From Arcuatula senhousia (lineage: Eukaryota > Mollusca > Bivalvia > Mytilida > Mytilidae): a stretch of DNA of 64,000 nucleotides. Position 1 is the first letter of the stretch; each line of letters starts with the position of its first letter. The stretch lies in the NCBI GenBank assembly GCA_963971305.1, contig OZ020304.1, positions 4,402,001 through 4,466,000 of the forward strand, given 5' to 3'. Below the pieces are notes generated by a model, which did not search any database, had not been told where the DNA came from, and saw nothing but the letters and a program-made list of their open reading frames with translations. Shown here piece after piece: positions 12,961 through 26,250 of the stretch. The position numbers and the translations under genes are program-made.

Positions 12961-13424
12961 CTCTCAAGTATATCCAATGCATTACAAAACCTCTATGACA
13001 AACCAACACCTGTACTTAGCTGAGGTTTACAATTGTATAGGAAGACACGATGTTAATCACAAAGAATTCGAAAGTTATAAAACTTAGAAACAATGAACAA
13101 CAAATTTTACAAATCAAAAATAAAAATAAGCATGACGTTTCTCTTTACATATAGTAAAAATTTACTCTTCAATATAGACCAAAGAAAAACTTATAAGTAC
13201 ATAAATATTTTAATGCTTCAAATTTTGAACTTTGCGAAGAAGTTGGAAGGTGCTTTTTTTGCTGTTCAGATTGTGTTATCTTTGTGTCGTTGTTAAACTA
13301 TGAGCTGGCCACAATTTCGTTGTTTACTGAATTAATTTTGGTCTTGAATATTTCTATTGCTTTGATCTACAAGCATTATCGTTCCTGATACACATACAAC
13401 AAAGGCTTTGTTTATTGGTAAATG

Positions 13425-13890
13425 GTTTCTAGTGGGTTGTGTAGCCCTATCCAAGACCCATCTAGTGGTGAAGTATTAATGACTTCCAACATCAAGTATC
13501 CAAGTTATGGACCTTAACCAAGAACTTATCCAAAGTCATTCATGCGTAAAATATAGGTCACCATGACCTACTTTCTAGTGGGTTGTGTAGCGCTACCCAA
13601 GACACATCTAGTGGTATAATATCATTGACCCCCCAGCTTCTAGTATCCAAGTTATGGACCTTAACCAAGAACTAAACCAAAGTCATTCATGCGTAAAAGA
13701 TATGTCACAGTGACCTACTTATTAGTGGGTTGTGTAGTACTACCCAAGACACATTTAGTGGAGAAATATCATTGACCCCAAACATAAAAAAATATCTTAT
13801 CTTATCAAGTATCTATAAGCTATGGATCTTAACCAAGAACTTAACCAAAGTGTTATGGACTTACGGACGGGTGTACGGGCGGACAAGGGT
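13425..13890 (+). repeat. Tandem array, about 3 units of ~148 bp
   Basis: Units start near TAGTGGGTTGTGTAG and include TATGGACCTTAACCAAGAAC. The array ends in a GGACGGGTGTACGGGCGGAC tract, as in other monomer-bearing elements in the window. Confidence 0.8.
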
Positions 13891-14013
13891 AAAAACTATA
13901 TGGCCGATCCAAATACTTGGTCGGGCAATGAAAATAAATGTATTTGGTATATTACATGAAAATGAAAGCGTTTTTAATTCATGCATCAAAACTTCAGAAA
14001 TATTGTCATATAA

Positions 14014-15297
14014 ATGTTAGCGGCAATAAGCACAATCAGGCATTAAGCCTATTTCCTAGGCAATAAGCTAATGCATAGTCATTTACTCATTGCCTAATTA
14101 TTTAAGGCATTAGGCTTATTTCCTGAAATTCAATGGCAAAATTCTATCTATATCCTAGATAATTTAAAAAATCCACTTTTAAGGGTGTTTTTAGATTTTT
14201 TTAGTATTATTTAGAAGATTTTGACACAAATTGGTCTCTAACCAAGGTAACTAAAACATTGAGTTTAGAGTGAATAATGTACATGTATCTTTATTATATA
14301 CTGCTTTAAGGGTATCTGACCAGAGATCATGTGAGGTAAATAATCATTTGCGTCTGTCATCCGTCTGTTCAAATTAAACCAAGAATAAATCCAAAAATAT
14401 AATACCCCATTTGGGACGGACGAACGCTCTTTTCTATTGAAGATGTTTTATGAAAAAAATATACATTACCATCTTTTTGAAAACAATAAATATATTTAAT
14501 CTTGAGAAATACGCATTTTGGAAATCTTGATAGCAGCACAAGCACCAAACATAATCTTTAGCAGATTAAAAGTTTTAAGCAAAATCTGATGTTCTCTCTG
14601 TGGTTGACATCAAATTAGACAAACTTTGTACCAGAAGCATGTTACAATAGGTGACCAGAACTTCGACAATACACATCATTTAGGTTGAACCTGATCTGAC
14701 TTACATGTATATATGTGATTGAAAGTAGTTTCATAAAATAAAGTCTTACTGTAAAGCTATGATATTTTGGAATCAAAACATGTTTTGACATAGAGTTTGG
14801 TAATGTCATCCTTTCCAGATTTGACCAACACTAAATTGATCTTTTGCAACGTGACGGGTGTGCTATAGCATGCAGGAACTGCTTACTCTCCCGGAGCACC
14901 TGAGTTCACTCTCGTTTCGACTTGAGTTCACGTTGCTGAATGCGGTTTTGTTGTTATGTGCGTGTGTTTTTTATGTTGTTGTGTGGTTTGTTTTGTTATG
15001 GTGATTTCTTGTCTACCGGTTTTGTCTTTGTTTTTACGGTTTTATGATGTTGATTATCCCCTTGTTATAGCTTTGCTTCTTCTATGTAACTGTTTTATTA
15101 GAAATGATCAGTGAGTTGTCATATGGTGTTAGGCAATAAGCCTAATGCCGGTCTCTATTTTTCAGGCATTAAGGCTTATTTCCTAGTCTTTAAGCTTAAT
15201 GCCTGGTACAATTCAGACAATTACCTTAGTGACTAGGCATTAGCTTATTGTCTAGGCATAAGGTTTAATGCCTGATTTTGCTTATTGCCGCTTACAT
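14014..15297. mobile_element. 1.28-kb fold-back element with long inverted ends
   Basis: The two ends are imperfect inverted repeats of at least 60 bp. The left begins ATGTTAGCGGCAATAAGCA and the right is the reverse complement of ATGTAAGCGGCAATAAGCA. Both contain further GGCATTA/TAATGCC sub-repeats that extend the arms to about 150 bp. The interior has no open frame and carries an inverted copy of the repeat seen at 12735. This is consistent with a fold-back or MITE-type non-autonomous element. A target-site duplication is not clear; TATA-like bases flank both ends. Confidence 0.75.
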
Positions 15298-15774
15298 ATA
15301 CATGTATAACAGCATTGTTTGCAGCTAAATCGATATCAGTATAGGTACGGAATAAAACATACATAGAACCAAGTTAATGCAGCTTTTGCTATTTCTTTTA
15401 AGGTTAAAATAATTGGATATAAAATCTTAAAATGAAATTCAAAACGACACACCCATCCGCTATCATTGAGTTTATGTACTACGTATAGCTTTGCCTTTAA
15501 GTATTGTTTTTCCTTGACGTCTTAAAGTCAATATTTCTGGAACTTGAATCTGGCAATTAGATTTCAGTTTTCCCGAGCAGCATTTGCATCTATGAATTAC
15601 ATGTATGTTTAAGATGGTATACGAAAATCAAAGCAAACTGAAATTATGCTTTTATGTTATAATGTTTGTTAAGAATTGCACGATCTGAGCTTATACGTTT
15701 AATTCTTGATCAATTGTTTGATTGGTTGAAGTTGCCGTGTTAAAGTAAAGATGTCTAAACCAGGAATTTTTGAC

Positions 15775-16025
15775 AAAACTTTATACTTGTCTTTTTTATG
15801 TTTTCTGTTCCTTGTTTGAGAAGGGGGTCTATCTCTGACTATGTCAGGACTGAATTTGAAGTATTTGCATTTTATTTAGACCTTGGGCCGATAGCAAAAC
15901 GGCAAGCAGCTCCTACTGGCCTCGTTGAAGGCTGCTGGCGGTTTTCCATTGTGTTTTTTTTTCTGAATTACTGCTTGTTTTGTGAGCTGTGTCGCGTACA
16001 CTATTCCAAATCTCATTATTTTCTA
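15775..16025 (+). repeat. Dispersed repeat R1, upstream of CARD gene A
   Basis: R1 copy with GGCTGCTGGCGGTTTTCCAT at about 15930 and GTCGCGTACACTATTCC after it. It ends about 430 bp before the ATG of CARD gene A. Confidence 0.75.
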
Positions 16026-16454
16026 TATTCACAATATTTGGATGTAAAATTCATTAGTTTAATATGAACTTTTATGCATGTCAAAATTATTCCATGCGAT
16101 CAGCTGGTCTAATAATGACTGAAGAATTGCAAAGACATTTAAATTTACGTGATTTATAAAAAATAAGTTGTCAAGACCTTTCTGCCTAAAACAAACTTTC
16201 CTTTCCATATTTTAATAGCAAGGAAATCGTTTAGAACATACTTATTCGTCAAGTGAATTGATAAAAAAATATTTAATAAAGATGCAATACTTTTTTCTCT
16301 TTAAAATTAGTTTACCCCTCATTGAACCTCTTTCAATATAGTCGACAGAGGTCTTCAGTATTGTTCTTGTTTAAAATGATCTAGAAAAAAATGGACGAAC
16401 AAAAATAAAATGGCATAATACTACTATAAAGAATAATTACAATCGATACATAAC

Positions 16455-19094
16455 ATGGCGACGATAGATGAAGAAACGTTGTGGAAACATTGGATGTATC
16501 TAAAAAATGAGCTCCATGTCGAGGACCTGGTGGAAGATCTAGTGAAATCTGAAGTATTTACACAGACACAGCAAAATGAAATCCTCCATGTCTCTCCAAA
16601 TACTCGGCAGATGAAGGCAGAAAAGTTCCTGAAGGTGCTGATCCAGTCGGGAGAGAAAGGGTTTGATAAGTTCTGTGAAATACTGACGAAAAATCGTGAC
16701 AACAGACATCAAGCTGTTATAGACAAGCTGAACCTGACACAGACCAGACCAGACACAGAGACAGGTAAGGGAATGTTTTCAAAACCAAAGGAGTCATCCT
16801 TAACGTAGACATTATATGCAGATAAGAGAAAGAAAAATATAATATGTTTATGTACTGTCGATGATAATGATGGGTGTTTTTATAGTCGTGACTATAGGGT
16901 AATGCCCCTCTGCAGCGACTTTTTCTCACGCTATGTGCCATGGGTCGTCCAGCACATGACACAACACCACCAGTGTTAGCTGCTCCAGAGTATCCTTCGT
17001 TATCGCTCGAGCAGTGCCCGTCCATCGCCAGGGTGCTCTGGTCGGAATTCTGAAAGACTATGTGCTGTCATTAGAATCTTTGTACTTGTAAACATTACAC
17101 GCATGTAAGGCAGATTGCCATTATAATGTTGTCATAACTTATGCCAATCCTTTTGCTTTATTTGAGCAAATAAATGCGTTGAAAGCAAAGAGAAAAATGG
17201 CATGAAATATATGATTCACACAATGAAAATCGTTTAAGAAAATGGCCGAATTTTATTAAACTGGAAATTGGTGAGCGACAGACCTGAAATCGAATCCACG
17301 GTTTATCTTTTGCGATAAGTAGTTGTTGAGAAACTGTCTGTTACATTCTTTCTCCTAGACATAGGAGATCTTATATTTGTCCCTACTAACATGTTATGTA
17401 CTTTTGTAGGCTCCCCTGGTTTGGAAACTCCTGCCGGTGCCGAGGGTAATACTGCAACAAACTTCAGACCTGAATCATCAGCATCGGCCACTTCATCTAC
17501 GGTAATTAATTAAAACTTAAATTCATTCAGAGTTCAATAAAAAGTTATGAACTACTGACCCGTTCGGTGCTCTGGACTATTCTCTTTATTGTTTGCAATG
17601 GTGATTGCAGTTTAGTTTTTATTCGTGTGTCTGTTATGTTGAGCATGCTATTTATGCTTTTGTCTTTTGCGTCGACTGGCTTTCCCGCCACATTTTAAAC
17701 ACAACTCTCCTAAGCCAGAATATTTTTGAAGAAAAAATGATGTTTATATTCGTCGAATTTATGTTAATTGTTTATTTGTCAAGAAGAGAGTTTTTCATTG
17801 ACACTTAAGGATTGGGCTTGAATCATATGTAGTTTATTTTCAATCCAGAGCCAATTGCAAAACAGCGAGCGGCGACCGCTGGTCACATTGAAGGCTGCTG
17901 ACTGTTTTCCATTGTGATTTTTTTAATTTATCGTTAATATTGTGGTTATGTTGCATACACTTATTCCACATCTCATTATTTTTTTATTTTTTATTTATCT
18001 ATTCGGACTTTTTCAACTGGAATGCCTCATTGGTATTTCTTTGCTTCTTATGAATACATATTTAGAAAAAGATGTTAATGTATCATTTTTTCATAAACAT
18101 CTTCAATGGAAAACAGCATGAATATCAATTATTTTTTATGTTTCAGAGTTATGCTAGTTTGCCGAGTCATGACGGAGAAACAGGGGAGAAAAATATAAAA
18201 ACCTCAAAATCAGCAAGACGTGCGTGGCGCTCTGATGCTTCTGTGACTGAATCACTTGCGGCACGACAAAATGACACCCCGTCAATTAACGAAGGACAAA
18301 ATGAACCAGGCATTTCCCATGAAAACTCTTCAGTGTTTCTTACAAGTCAAAATAACTTAGAACCACAAGGTGCTGCAAGTATTTCGCTTTTGACTGAACG
18401 ACAAAACAGCAATATCGACATGACAGCCCTGGAACAAGAGCTTCTTCGTTTGGCGCCAACTATAGCAGACGTCTTCCAGCGAATATCTCAATCCACTACG
18501 CAAGTTCCGGTCAGCGAGGAAGAAATAAAGAAAGTGAAGGAAGATAATGAAAGGCTAAGAAAAACTAACCGTACGCTGATAGAAAAGCTGAATACGTTCC
18601 AACAGAGAATTATAAGACTTCAAGTAGAAAATAAAAATCTACGGGAGGCTGGCGAAGGTGCCAAGGAAACTCGAAAAGATTTGGACAAGAAAGCTGTTGA
18701 ACTTGAGGCATTTGAAAAGCGTATCGAAGATCAGAAGACGGCATTAGAAGAAAAAGAAAAAGAATTAAAAATTCAATTGCAGAAAATCCAAGAAATTGAA
18801 GAAAACATGTCAAAGCAGAGAGACAAAATTCAAGAACTTTCACATCTTTATGATGAAGGTGTTGAAGAAAGTTGCAGACAACAAGAAGAAATCATAAGAC
18901 TCCAAGAAGAAAGAGAAAACCAGGACGCCCAGATAGGACAGCTGGAATATAAACAGAGGGTTAGTAACGAGAAAATGAAGGACCTTGAGGAAAGACTGGA
19001 ACAGCTGGAGAAAACCGGAAATAGAGTTCGAGGACTAAGACGGAGTAATCCACGTGGAAAGAGAATTCTGGGAATGATGTCCGACATGAACTAA
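16455..19094 (+). CDS. CARD-coiled-coil adaptor, paralogue A (3 exons, 449 aa)
   Basis: Exons 16455-16764, 17410-17501 and 18147-19094 join in phase (1, then 0) to 449 residues. Exon 1 encodes a CARD-like six-helix domain (about residues 8-95, containing KAEKFLKVLIQSGEKGF). Exon 2 is a Ser/Thr/Gly/Ala-rich linker. Exon 3 has a low-complexity stretch, then the helix TALEQELLRLAPTIADVFQR (about residues 227-246) shared with paralogue B, then a coiled coil to about residue 434 and a basic tail. Established: CARDs assemble homotypically into filaments, and a CARD followed by a coiled coil is the CARD9/10/11/14 layout. Here the MAGUK part is absent, as in CARD9. Inferred: a cytosolic signalling adaptor, possibly in innate immunity. 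Genes B and C lie downstream on the same strand. Possible AATAAA-type signals lie at about 19122 and 19167. Orthology to CARD9 is not shown. Confidence 0.85.
17680..17990 (+). repeat. Dispersed repeat R1 in intron 2 of gene A
   Basis: R1 copy with CATTGAAGGCTGCTGACTGT and CACTTATTCCACATCTCATT. It ends about 155 bp before the exon-3 acceptor. The corresponding intron of gene B carries the R1 3' end next to its acceptor. Confidence 0.75.
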
Positions 19095-19184
19095 TAAACA
19101 ATCGTTGTATATATATGTCCTAATAAAAATAATCCACTAAATTCATTTTAATTGTACAAAAATGTAATAAAGTTTTGTAAATAT

Positions 19185-19202
19185 CTTTTCTCTCTCTCTC
19201 TC
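19185..19202 (+). repeat. (CT)n microsatellite
   Basis: Short pure CT run just beyond the 3' end of gene A. Confidence 0.8.
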
Positions 19203-19204
19203 TG

Positions 19205-20240
19205 ACTCTGAGCATAATAACATCTACTTGCATGAAAGAAACTGTTACTAATGCTTGTAACATTCACAAACAGAAAAGATACCAAACACACAATTTTAAT
19301 TATCAGTGAAACTACGACCATAGACATATTCTAATATACAGGTCTGTGCTTCAATAACAAAAATTCTTAATTGTACTTCAATGTACATAATTTTGAGTAT
19401 ATCTTGCGTTTCTCAATTCATCAGAATTGGTTATGTTGTCCATATTTTGACTGATTTGAAATGCCACTTTTAGATTTAGTTTTTGTTTTAAAACCATTTT
19501 TTTTTTCTTTTACAAAATCCGAGTTTGTTTCTTTTCAAAATTCACATAACAAGGTGCAAGAGCACCTACGCCGGATTATACAATATGGATAAAAACCCAC
19601 TTTATTTATTATATTATTAAACTTTTTCGAAAACATGGAAATCTTAAATCATTTACAGAATAGAATTAGTAAATAGAAGTTATGTTCAGATTTTGAAGCA
19701 GAGAAAATATTCAAAACAAGTGTATTTTAGATCTACAATAAACATGATAAAACTATGTAAAATCAGTTGCAAACATATCATGGGTTTTTATTGTTTAAGA
19801 ATATAACAGTACAAAATGATCATACAAAGATAAATTATTCCTATGTCAAAACTTATTAGATGTTCAGAACCAAAGCATTGTTGAAGGAACAAAACCCTCA
19901 ATAAAGCTGAGAAGATACTATCTGTATATTGATATATACTTTAGAAGAATTATCCTCCAGTTGGAACGATCTAAAACTTTATCTATTGTTTCAGAACCAA
20001 AAACATCAGAACAAAAGAACTAAAATATATACATATTTATTGGGGCTCCTTAAAGGTGGACGTAACATGATCCTATTAGCACGAACACAATTGACCTCTG
20101 GTATCACAAGACAAAAGTTCCATCAGATAGATTGGTCATATTATATAGAATTTGTGAGATACATTTTGAGGTTTAAACTAACACACCAGCTTGTGGTATA
20201 GAATTAACTTGTAAATATTGTAAATAAATCAAACGTATTT
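19205..20240. other. Intergenic spacer between CARD genes A and B
   Basis: AT-rich with no exon or structured repeat seen. It should contain the promoter of gene B, but no element could be identified. Confidence 0.4.
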
Positions 20241-20266
20241 TGGTCACAGCAGAATCAATTTACAAA

Positions 20267-22645
20267 ATGGCGAAGAACATCGACCCGATGAAGGACGACG
20301 ATGAAAGAAAGCTATGGAGGAACTGGGCTTTTTTAAAACACGAGTTACGTGTAAACGAACTTTGTGATGGTATGGTAAAGACGGGGAGATTCACGGCTGA
20401 GATTAAGGACACTATACTGAATGTCCAGCCCAACACCAAGTTTATGAAGGCAGAGAAATTCCTCAGTGCTTTGATAAGATCTGGGAGAAAGGGATACATC
20501 TGTTTCTGTAACCTGCTTAGAAACGCCCCAAACAACCGATATGGCGAGGTGATGGAAAAACTGGGGATAACAGACGAAGATGATATACCAGGTATGGTGG
20601 TTTACAAGTTTAATATCTAATCTAGCTATTGTAAAATCTATGTGCTCGAAGGAAGGAAAGAAGCAAAGAGGCACCGATGGGACATTCTTGTGTCAAAAGT
20701 CCAAGCAAAAGGGCAACGACAAAACCGGTAAACACGAACAAGAACAGCACGAGGAAATACAAAACATAAAAATTCACAAAATAAACCAAACAGAAATCAA
20801 CAACGCGAACTCAAGTGCTCTGGACGAGAAAGCGGTTCCTGTCTGCTATAGCACACATGTCGCACTGCATTTTTACAATTCAATGTGTTAAATTCGATAA
20901 AGAAAGCAAAAGACTGAAAAGGAATTGCACTAAAAAACACCAAAGATCAAAACCAAAAACACAAACGTATCTGTTTATGAAAAATCTAACTTTTAGCATG
21001 ATGGAAAAAGAGTTTAACAAATGTTTTCCATGAATAGTAATCAAAAACATTTAAAAAGACATAAAACATTGAATTCATCTATTTGTAATTGAAAGAAGGT
21101 AAAGTGACTTCTTCGTTAGTGAAAAAGTATGCACAAAAACCTTAAAGATGAAAATTAAATGAAATTCTTCTTAACGAATTCACTAAGCGTGAAAAGTTTG
21201 TTTTTATTTTGAACAGATTGCATATCCCAAGCATCTGAAGAATCCCAAAGAATAATGTCTGCAAGATCTTGCATGGTAGGTAAAACCTATTTTTCTTATT
21301 TTTAAGCAACCATTTTGATAACGTATTTTTTGGTTTTTCGGAAAGGAAAGTTCAATAAGTAAGGGTTCCTATATCCTTGTAAAACCTGTATCATGGATGT
21401 ATGATTTATAAATGCAGCCATTCAAACGTTTTTCTTTTTTCAATGCTATTACAAAAGTGTGAGATTAAACTATTATAAATAGTGTTAGTCATACTTTTTT
21501 CATTATGGTCTTGATGGCCACTTGTTTATGTGGGTTGTGTCGCATACACTTATTCCACGTTTCATTATCTTCCATTTCTATTATTGTAGAGCAATGGAAC
21601 AAATATGAGCTCGAAAGATGGGGAGACAGGAGAAAAGAAAAATAAGCCCTCGATACCAGATATTTTACGACAGCTTCCAGGACCAGAAGAAATTTGCCCT
21701 CCCACTTCCGCTCGAGGAAATGTCAGCATCATTCGTCAAGCATCAATGACCAGCACAACAAGCCCAGACACGAACGCCATTAATGTGGTCAAAACAGCTC
21801 TGAATCCTGAATCAGCAAGGCAAGCTGGTGTTGATCTAACAACGTTGGAACAAGAATTGGTCAAAATAGCACCAACCATAGCCGATCTGTTTCAGAGAAT
21901 ATCGAAATCAAAGGATGACACTTCACAGCCAACGAATGCTGAAGAGTTGCAAAAAATCAAGGAAGAAAATGAAAGATTACGAAAGACGAACCGTAACCTT
22001 ATTGAAAAACTGAACATGTTTCAACAGCAAATCATCAACTTGCAGCTTGAAAACAAGAAACTGAGAGCTAATGACAAATGTGAAGCGAAATCAAAAGAAG
22101 AACTGAACAAGAAAAGTCAGGAACTCGAAACATTGCGACAAAAATTTGAAAAACAAAAACAAGAGCTTGAACAGAAAGAGGTAGAGCTAAATCGCCAACT
22201 TAAAAAAATACGAGAAATCGAAGATGAAAATGAAAGGCAGAAAATCCAAATAATGAAGCTTGAAGTTTTGCATCATGAAAGTGTAGATGACAGAAAAGAT
22301 CAGCAAGACCAGATAGAACAACTGAAAAAAGAGAAGGCCAACCAGCAGGCCCAGATTGATCAGCTAAAGGAGATACAGCTAGCTGATGAAGAACGCCTGC
22401 AGAAAATGGAAGCCCGACTTCTGCTTTTAGAGAGTACGAGTGGCGGATCAAGAGCCTCATACTGGAACAATCGAAATCGAGACAAAAACAGACGAAGTAC
22501 CCGGATCATGTCACCACCCCGCACAATGCCATGGATGAACGGAATTCTTAATCGCTCCCACAACGCAAATGTGAAATTCAACCCACCGACTCAAGCGGAC
22601 AAATACAACAACAAACCTGTTCAAGAGAAAGGCTGGTCATTCTAA
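20267..22645 (+). CDS. CARD-coiled-coil adaptor, paralogue B (3 exons, 479 aa)
   Basis: Exons 20267-20591, 21217-21275 and 21590-22645 join to 479 residues with the same intron phases as gene A (1, then 0). The ATG at 20267 is chosen because it starts the CARD exon as in A (ATGGCG context); the frame extends slightly upstream without another ATG. CARD-like domain: about residues 12-100 (containing KAEKFLSALIRSGRKGY). Exon 3 begins with a DGETGEK segment shared with A, then the helix TTLEQELVKIAPTIADLFQR (about residues 212-231), then a coiled coil to about residue 420 and a tail rich in R, N and P. Similarity to A across CARD, shared helix and coiled-coil start shows tandem duplication. Proposed role as for A; no function is proven. 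The exon-3 acceptor sits at the end of a dispersed repeat. A possible AATAAA signal lies at about 23098. Confidence 0.85.
21510..21589 (+). repeat. R1 3' end abutting the exon-3 acceptor of gene B
   Basis: Contains CACTTATTCCACGTTTCATT and the following TCTTCCATTTCTATT typical of R1 ends. It runs directly into TATTGTAG at 21589, the acceptor used by exon 3 of gene B. Confidence 0.7.
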
Positions 22646-22699
22646 AGAAGTAATTCAAGAACTTTTTGGACATTAGTTGGTACGGCAATAAGGTTATCT

Positions 22700-24925
22700 G
22701 TAAATTTGCACGAGAGAAAAAATCTTTCATTTTAAGAACTGTTCAAGGATTAGACCAGATATGTGCTTTTGATGTTACTCATTATCAAAATGCTTGAAAT
22801 TTTTTTATCATGGTAAAAGTGATCATGGATTGTTTAGTTCATGGCTAGAAGTATGGCTAAATACTAACGTCACACAAATAAAGCTAACAAGCAAACATTT
22901 GTTATATCTATATTACATGTCGACATCACAGTAAAATATAAGACTAAGTAATTTGTGTGAATGTTGAGCAATGAATGCCTTGTGAAATGTATCTCTCTTG
23001 GTTTTTTGTTATTTATTGTGTAGTTGAAAACTGAGGTTGTAAGGTCAATTTGTATTGTACTTTTATTGTTTTATTTATCTTATGCTTTTGTTATAGCAAT
23101 AAACATATGGCAATTGATCTTGTCTTAAATCCCTGCTGTTAGAGAACCTCATATAGTATTTTGACACACAAATGGTACTAACTGAATTCTGGAGTCACAT
23201 GTGCCACTGATAATCCCAAAAAGCAAAATATTAAAAAGTAACAAAATTTGAAACAAATAGCGTCTGAAAGCACTGGGTCCAATCGTTTGTCTAATCAATT
23301 GAGATCTAGTAAAGGGTCTTGATAAAGGGATGTCAACAATAGAATCTGACATGTTGACATAGCCAAATTTCAGACTGGTCTCTAAATGTGTGTACCCATG
23401 TGTGTGTGTGTGTGTGTGTGTTGGTGTTTAACGCTCTTTGTCGGCGCACCTGGGCCATGTAAGGCGGTCAGTTTTATTGGTAGACTAAACCGGAGTACCC
23501 GGAGAAAACCACCGACCTTGGGCGTGTAACTACCACATACAAGCAGGGTTTCCCGTTTTTGTAAATTTCAAGTGGGACTCGAATACCGTAAGTTCGAAAA
23601 AATATATGTAGACTTGTAATATCGGCTCTATCGATCGATGGTATCTTATATGGCAGCAATGTGTAAGTCCCTAGTAACGGTACTAATGACTTTTTGTACA
23701 GATACATAGATGCATATAAATCTTTTATACAATATGAAAATCTTTTATGTAGAATCATAATTTAACATCTAACATTTACAAAACATCTAAAAGAACAAAA
23801 GAATTGTCCAAGTTTTCAAACAATTATGAATTATATCATTAGATCATGTATATATCACGTCTTTGTAAGCTGATTGTTCTATGTTATCTAAACATCAGAT
23901 GTATAACATGCCAACTGTATAACCGTATAAGTATGAATTTTCCAAAGCCACACCAGAAAAAAACTTATAAATATAACCATGTTAACCTTATCGTACGAAC
24001 AGAAAGACAGACATGAGTAAAACTCAATGGTCCTGAGATTTCGCCAAAGGGGCATAAAAACATAATTACAACAAAGTTTCACACAAATTCGGTCGGACAG
24101 ATGGGCATGTGTTAAACTTTAAAAAGATAAGTAAACAAGAGTTCAAACGTTTTCCTGCTCATAATGTGTTGGTTTTTTTTACTCAACACAAACCCAAACA
24201 AAGGAATCGAAGTAAAAAACATCAAATCCATAGATCTCCGACTATAAACAACAGAACAAGAATCATCAAAACTGAAAGACGTTTGACCACAACTTCTTTT
24301 GAAATGACTGTAAAAAGTCAAGACCATTGCGATATTCAATTTCTCCGGTATTTCTGCCTTCTTTTGTCTTTTCTTTTGGACATTTGAGATTGATTCTCCA
24401 AGTTCGGTTATTTGTTTTTACCTTTATTTGCAACATAAAGAAATTGACAGCCGATCTATAATGATATGAATACATTAAAACTACACTGACACTCGAACAA
24501 ACAACATATTTCAACTTTCAGAGTAACACATATTTCAGCTTCAATATAAGCAACGTTAACTTGCTCGGAACATTGCTAACATAAAGTTCGTTTACAACAA
24601 ACGGAAATTTCAGAAAAACAAAATCCTGAACTTTTTAGTTATCTCACTAGTGATGTACCCAGTGTTCTGATTTCTTCATTCTGTTCTCGACAGTCGATGT
24701 GCTTACATCTCCTTTTCTTCTAAAGAAGAACTTTATATCCAAATTTTTGGCACCTTTTATTGTTTTATAAATTTTAAACAGTTCTTATTTATTCTTTTAA
24801 ATTAACGTTATATATGTAGTTATAGCTATCAAACAATTTCTTTTATTTACTAATATATAACCCACAATGCAACTTCTTAGTCCCTAACAATGCAAATTCG
24901 GCTATAAACAAGAGTTGACACTAAA
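22700..24925. other. Intergenic region after gene B
   Basis: 3'UTR of gene B to about 23100, then AT-rich DNA. A (TG)n run at 23397-23421 leads into a dispersed repeat (about 23422-23535). No gene was seen in 23.6-24.9 kb. Confidence 0.45.
23397..23535 (+). repeat. (TG)n plus dispersed repeat, second copy at 47941
   Basis: A TG run followed by TTGGTGTTTAACGCTCTTTG, CACCTGGGCCATGTAAGG and GAGAAAACCACCGACCTTGG. The same order recurs at 47941-48080 in an NVL intron, including the TG run. It is probably a SINE-like or other short mobile element; the family was not identified. Confidence 0.65.
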
Positions 24926-24927
24926 GT

Positions 24928-26250
24928 GTGTCTCGCCTGTCGGCACCATCACAGAACTCATTGAAGGTCTAGCTGGGCCTTAAGAAAAGTTAAGGTCAAG
25001 GTCATGTGACAGACAGATGACAGAATTCCTATCCATCACAAAAATGTCTGAAGTTTGTTATAGATACCATAGTTATTGAGAAACTATGAAAAAAAAAACA
25101 CATTCACTAAGTCATTGAACCATGAAAATCGGGTCAGGGTCACACCACATGGTGTCAGTTGTTTAGACCGAAACCCCAAATGTCTGTATGTCAAATATCA
25201 GATGCCTAGCTATTATACTTTTAACTTAATTTATTTTCGACAAAAATTTTAATTGTCAAAAAAATCATCTAAGTCCACAGAGTCACTGAACCATGGAAAT
25301 TGTGTCAAGGTCACAGGACATTGTGTCAGTTGCATAGACCATAACTCCAGGTGTCTGTATACCAGATATCAGATGCCTAGCTATTATACTTTTCACTTAA
25401 TTCATTTTCCACAAAAGTCCTACATAGAGGTTTTTTGGCCCCCAAAATCATCCAAGTCCACAGAGTCACTGAACCATAAAAATGGAGTCAAGGTCAAATG
25501 GCATGGTGCCAGTTGTGTAGACCATAACCCCGACTGTCCGTATACAAAATATCAGATGCCTAGCTATTATACTTTTCTTGTAATTCATTTTCCACAAAAG
25601 TCTTACAAAGGGTTTTTTTTGGCCTGAAAAAACATCTAAGTTCGCAGAGTCACTGAACCATGAAATTTGGGTCAGGGTCAAACGGCATGGTGCCAGTTGC
25701 GTAGACCATAACCTGAACTGTCTGCATACCAAATATCAGATGCCTAGCTATTATACTTTTCTTGTAATTCATTTTCCACAAAAGTCTTACAAAGGGGTTT
25801 TTTGGCCCGAAAAAACATCTAAGTTCACAGAGTCACTGAACCATGAAATTTGGGTCAAGGTCAAACAGCATGGTGCCAGTTGCGTAGACCATAACCTGAA
25901 CTGTCTGCATACCAAATATCAGATGCCTAGCTATTAAACTTTTCTTGTAATTCATTTTCCACAAAAGTCTAACAAAGGGTTTTTTTGGCCCGAAAAAACA
26001 TCTAAGTTCACAGAGTCACTGAACCATGAAATTTGGGTCAGGGTCAAACGGCATGGTGCCAGTTGCGTAGACCATAACCTGAACTGTCTGTATACCAAAT
26101 ATCAGATGCCTAGCTATTATACTTTTCTTGTAAATCATTTTCCACAAAAGTCTTACAAAAAAGTTTACGCCGTCGCCGTCGCCGCCGCCGCCGGAAAGTA
26201 ATACCTATGTCTCGCCTTCAGCGACTAAAGTCGCAGGCGAGACAAAAACT
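24928..26250 (+). mobile_element. Monomer-bearing element with hairpin tail, copy 1
   Basis: Starts near GTGTCTCGCCTGTCGGCACC. It then has about six head-to-tail monomers of ~183 bp (TCAGATGCCTAGCTATTATA at 25199, 25370, 25553, 25737, 25920 and 26103), a (GCCGTC)n/(CCG)n tract at 26166-26195, and a terminal hairpin (GTCTCGCCTT...GCAGGCGAGAC). A second copy is at 55176-56325. The layout resembles pearl/Helentron-type non-autonomous elements described from bivalves. Open frames of up to 124 residues inside are monomer artefacts. It sits between CARD genes B and C. Confidence 0.85.

Noticed and set aside
25253..25937. Open frames of up to 124 residues in the 25-kb region
   Set aside because: They fall wholly in tandem 183-bp monomers and repeat the same peptide; no start, splice or domain support.
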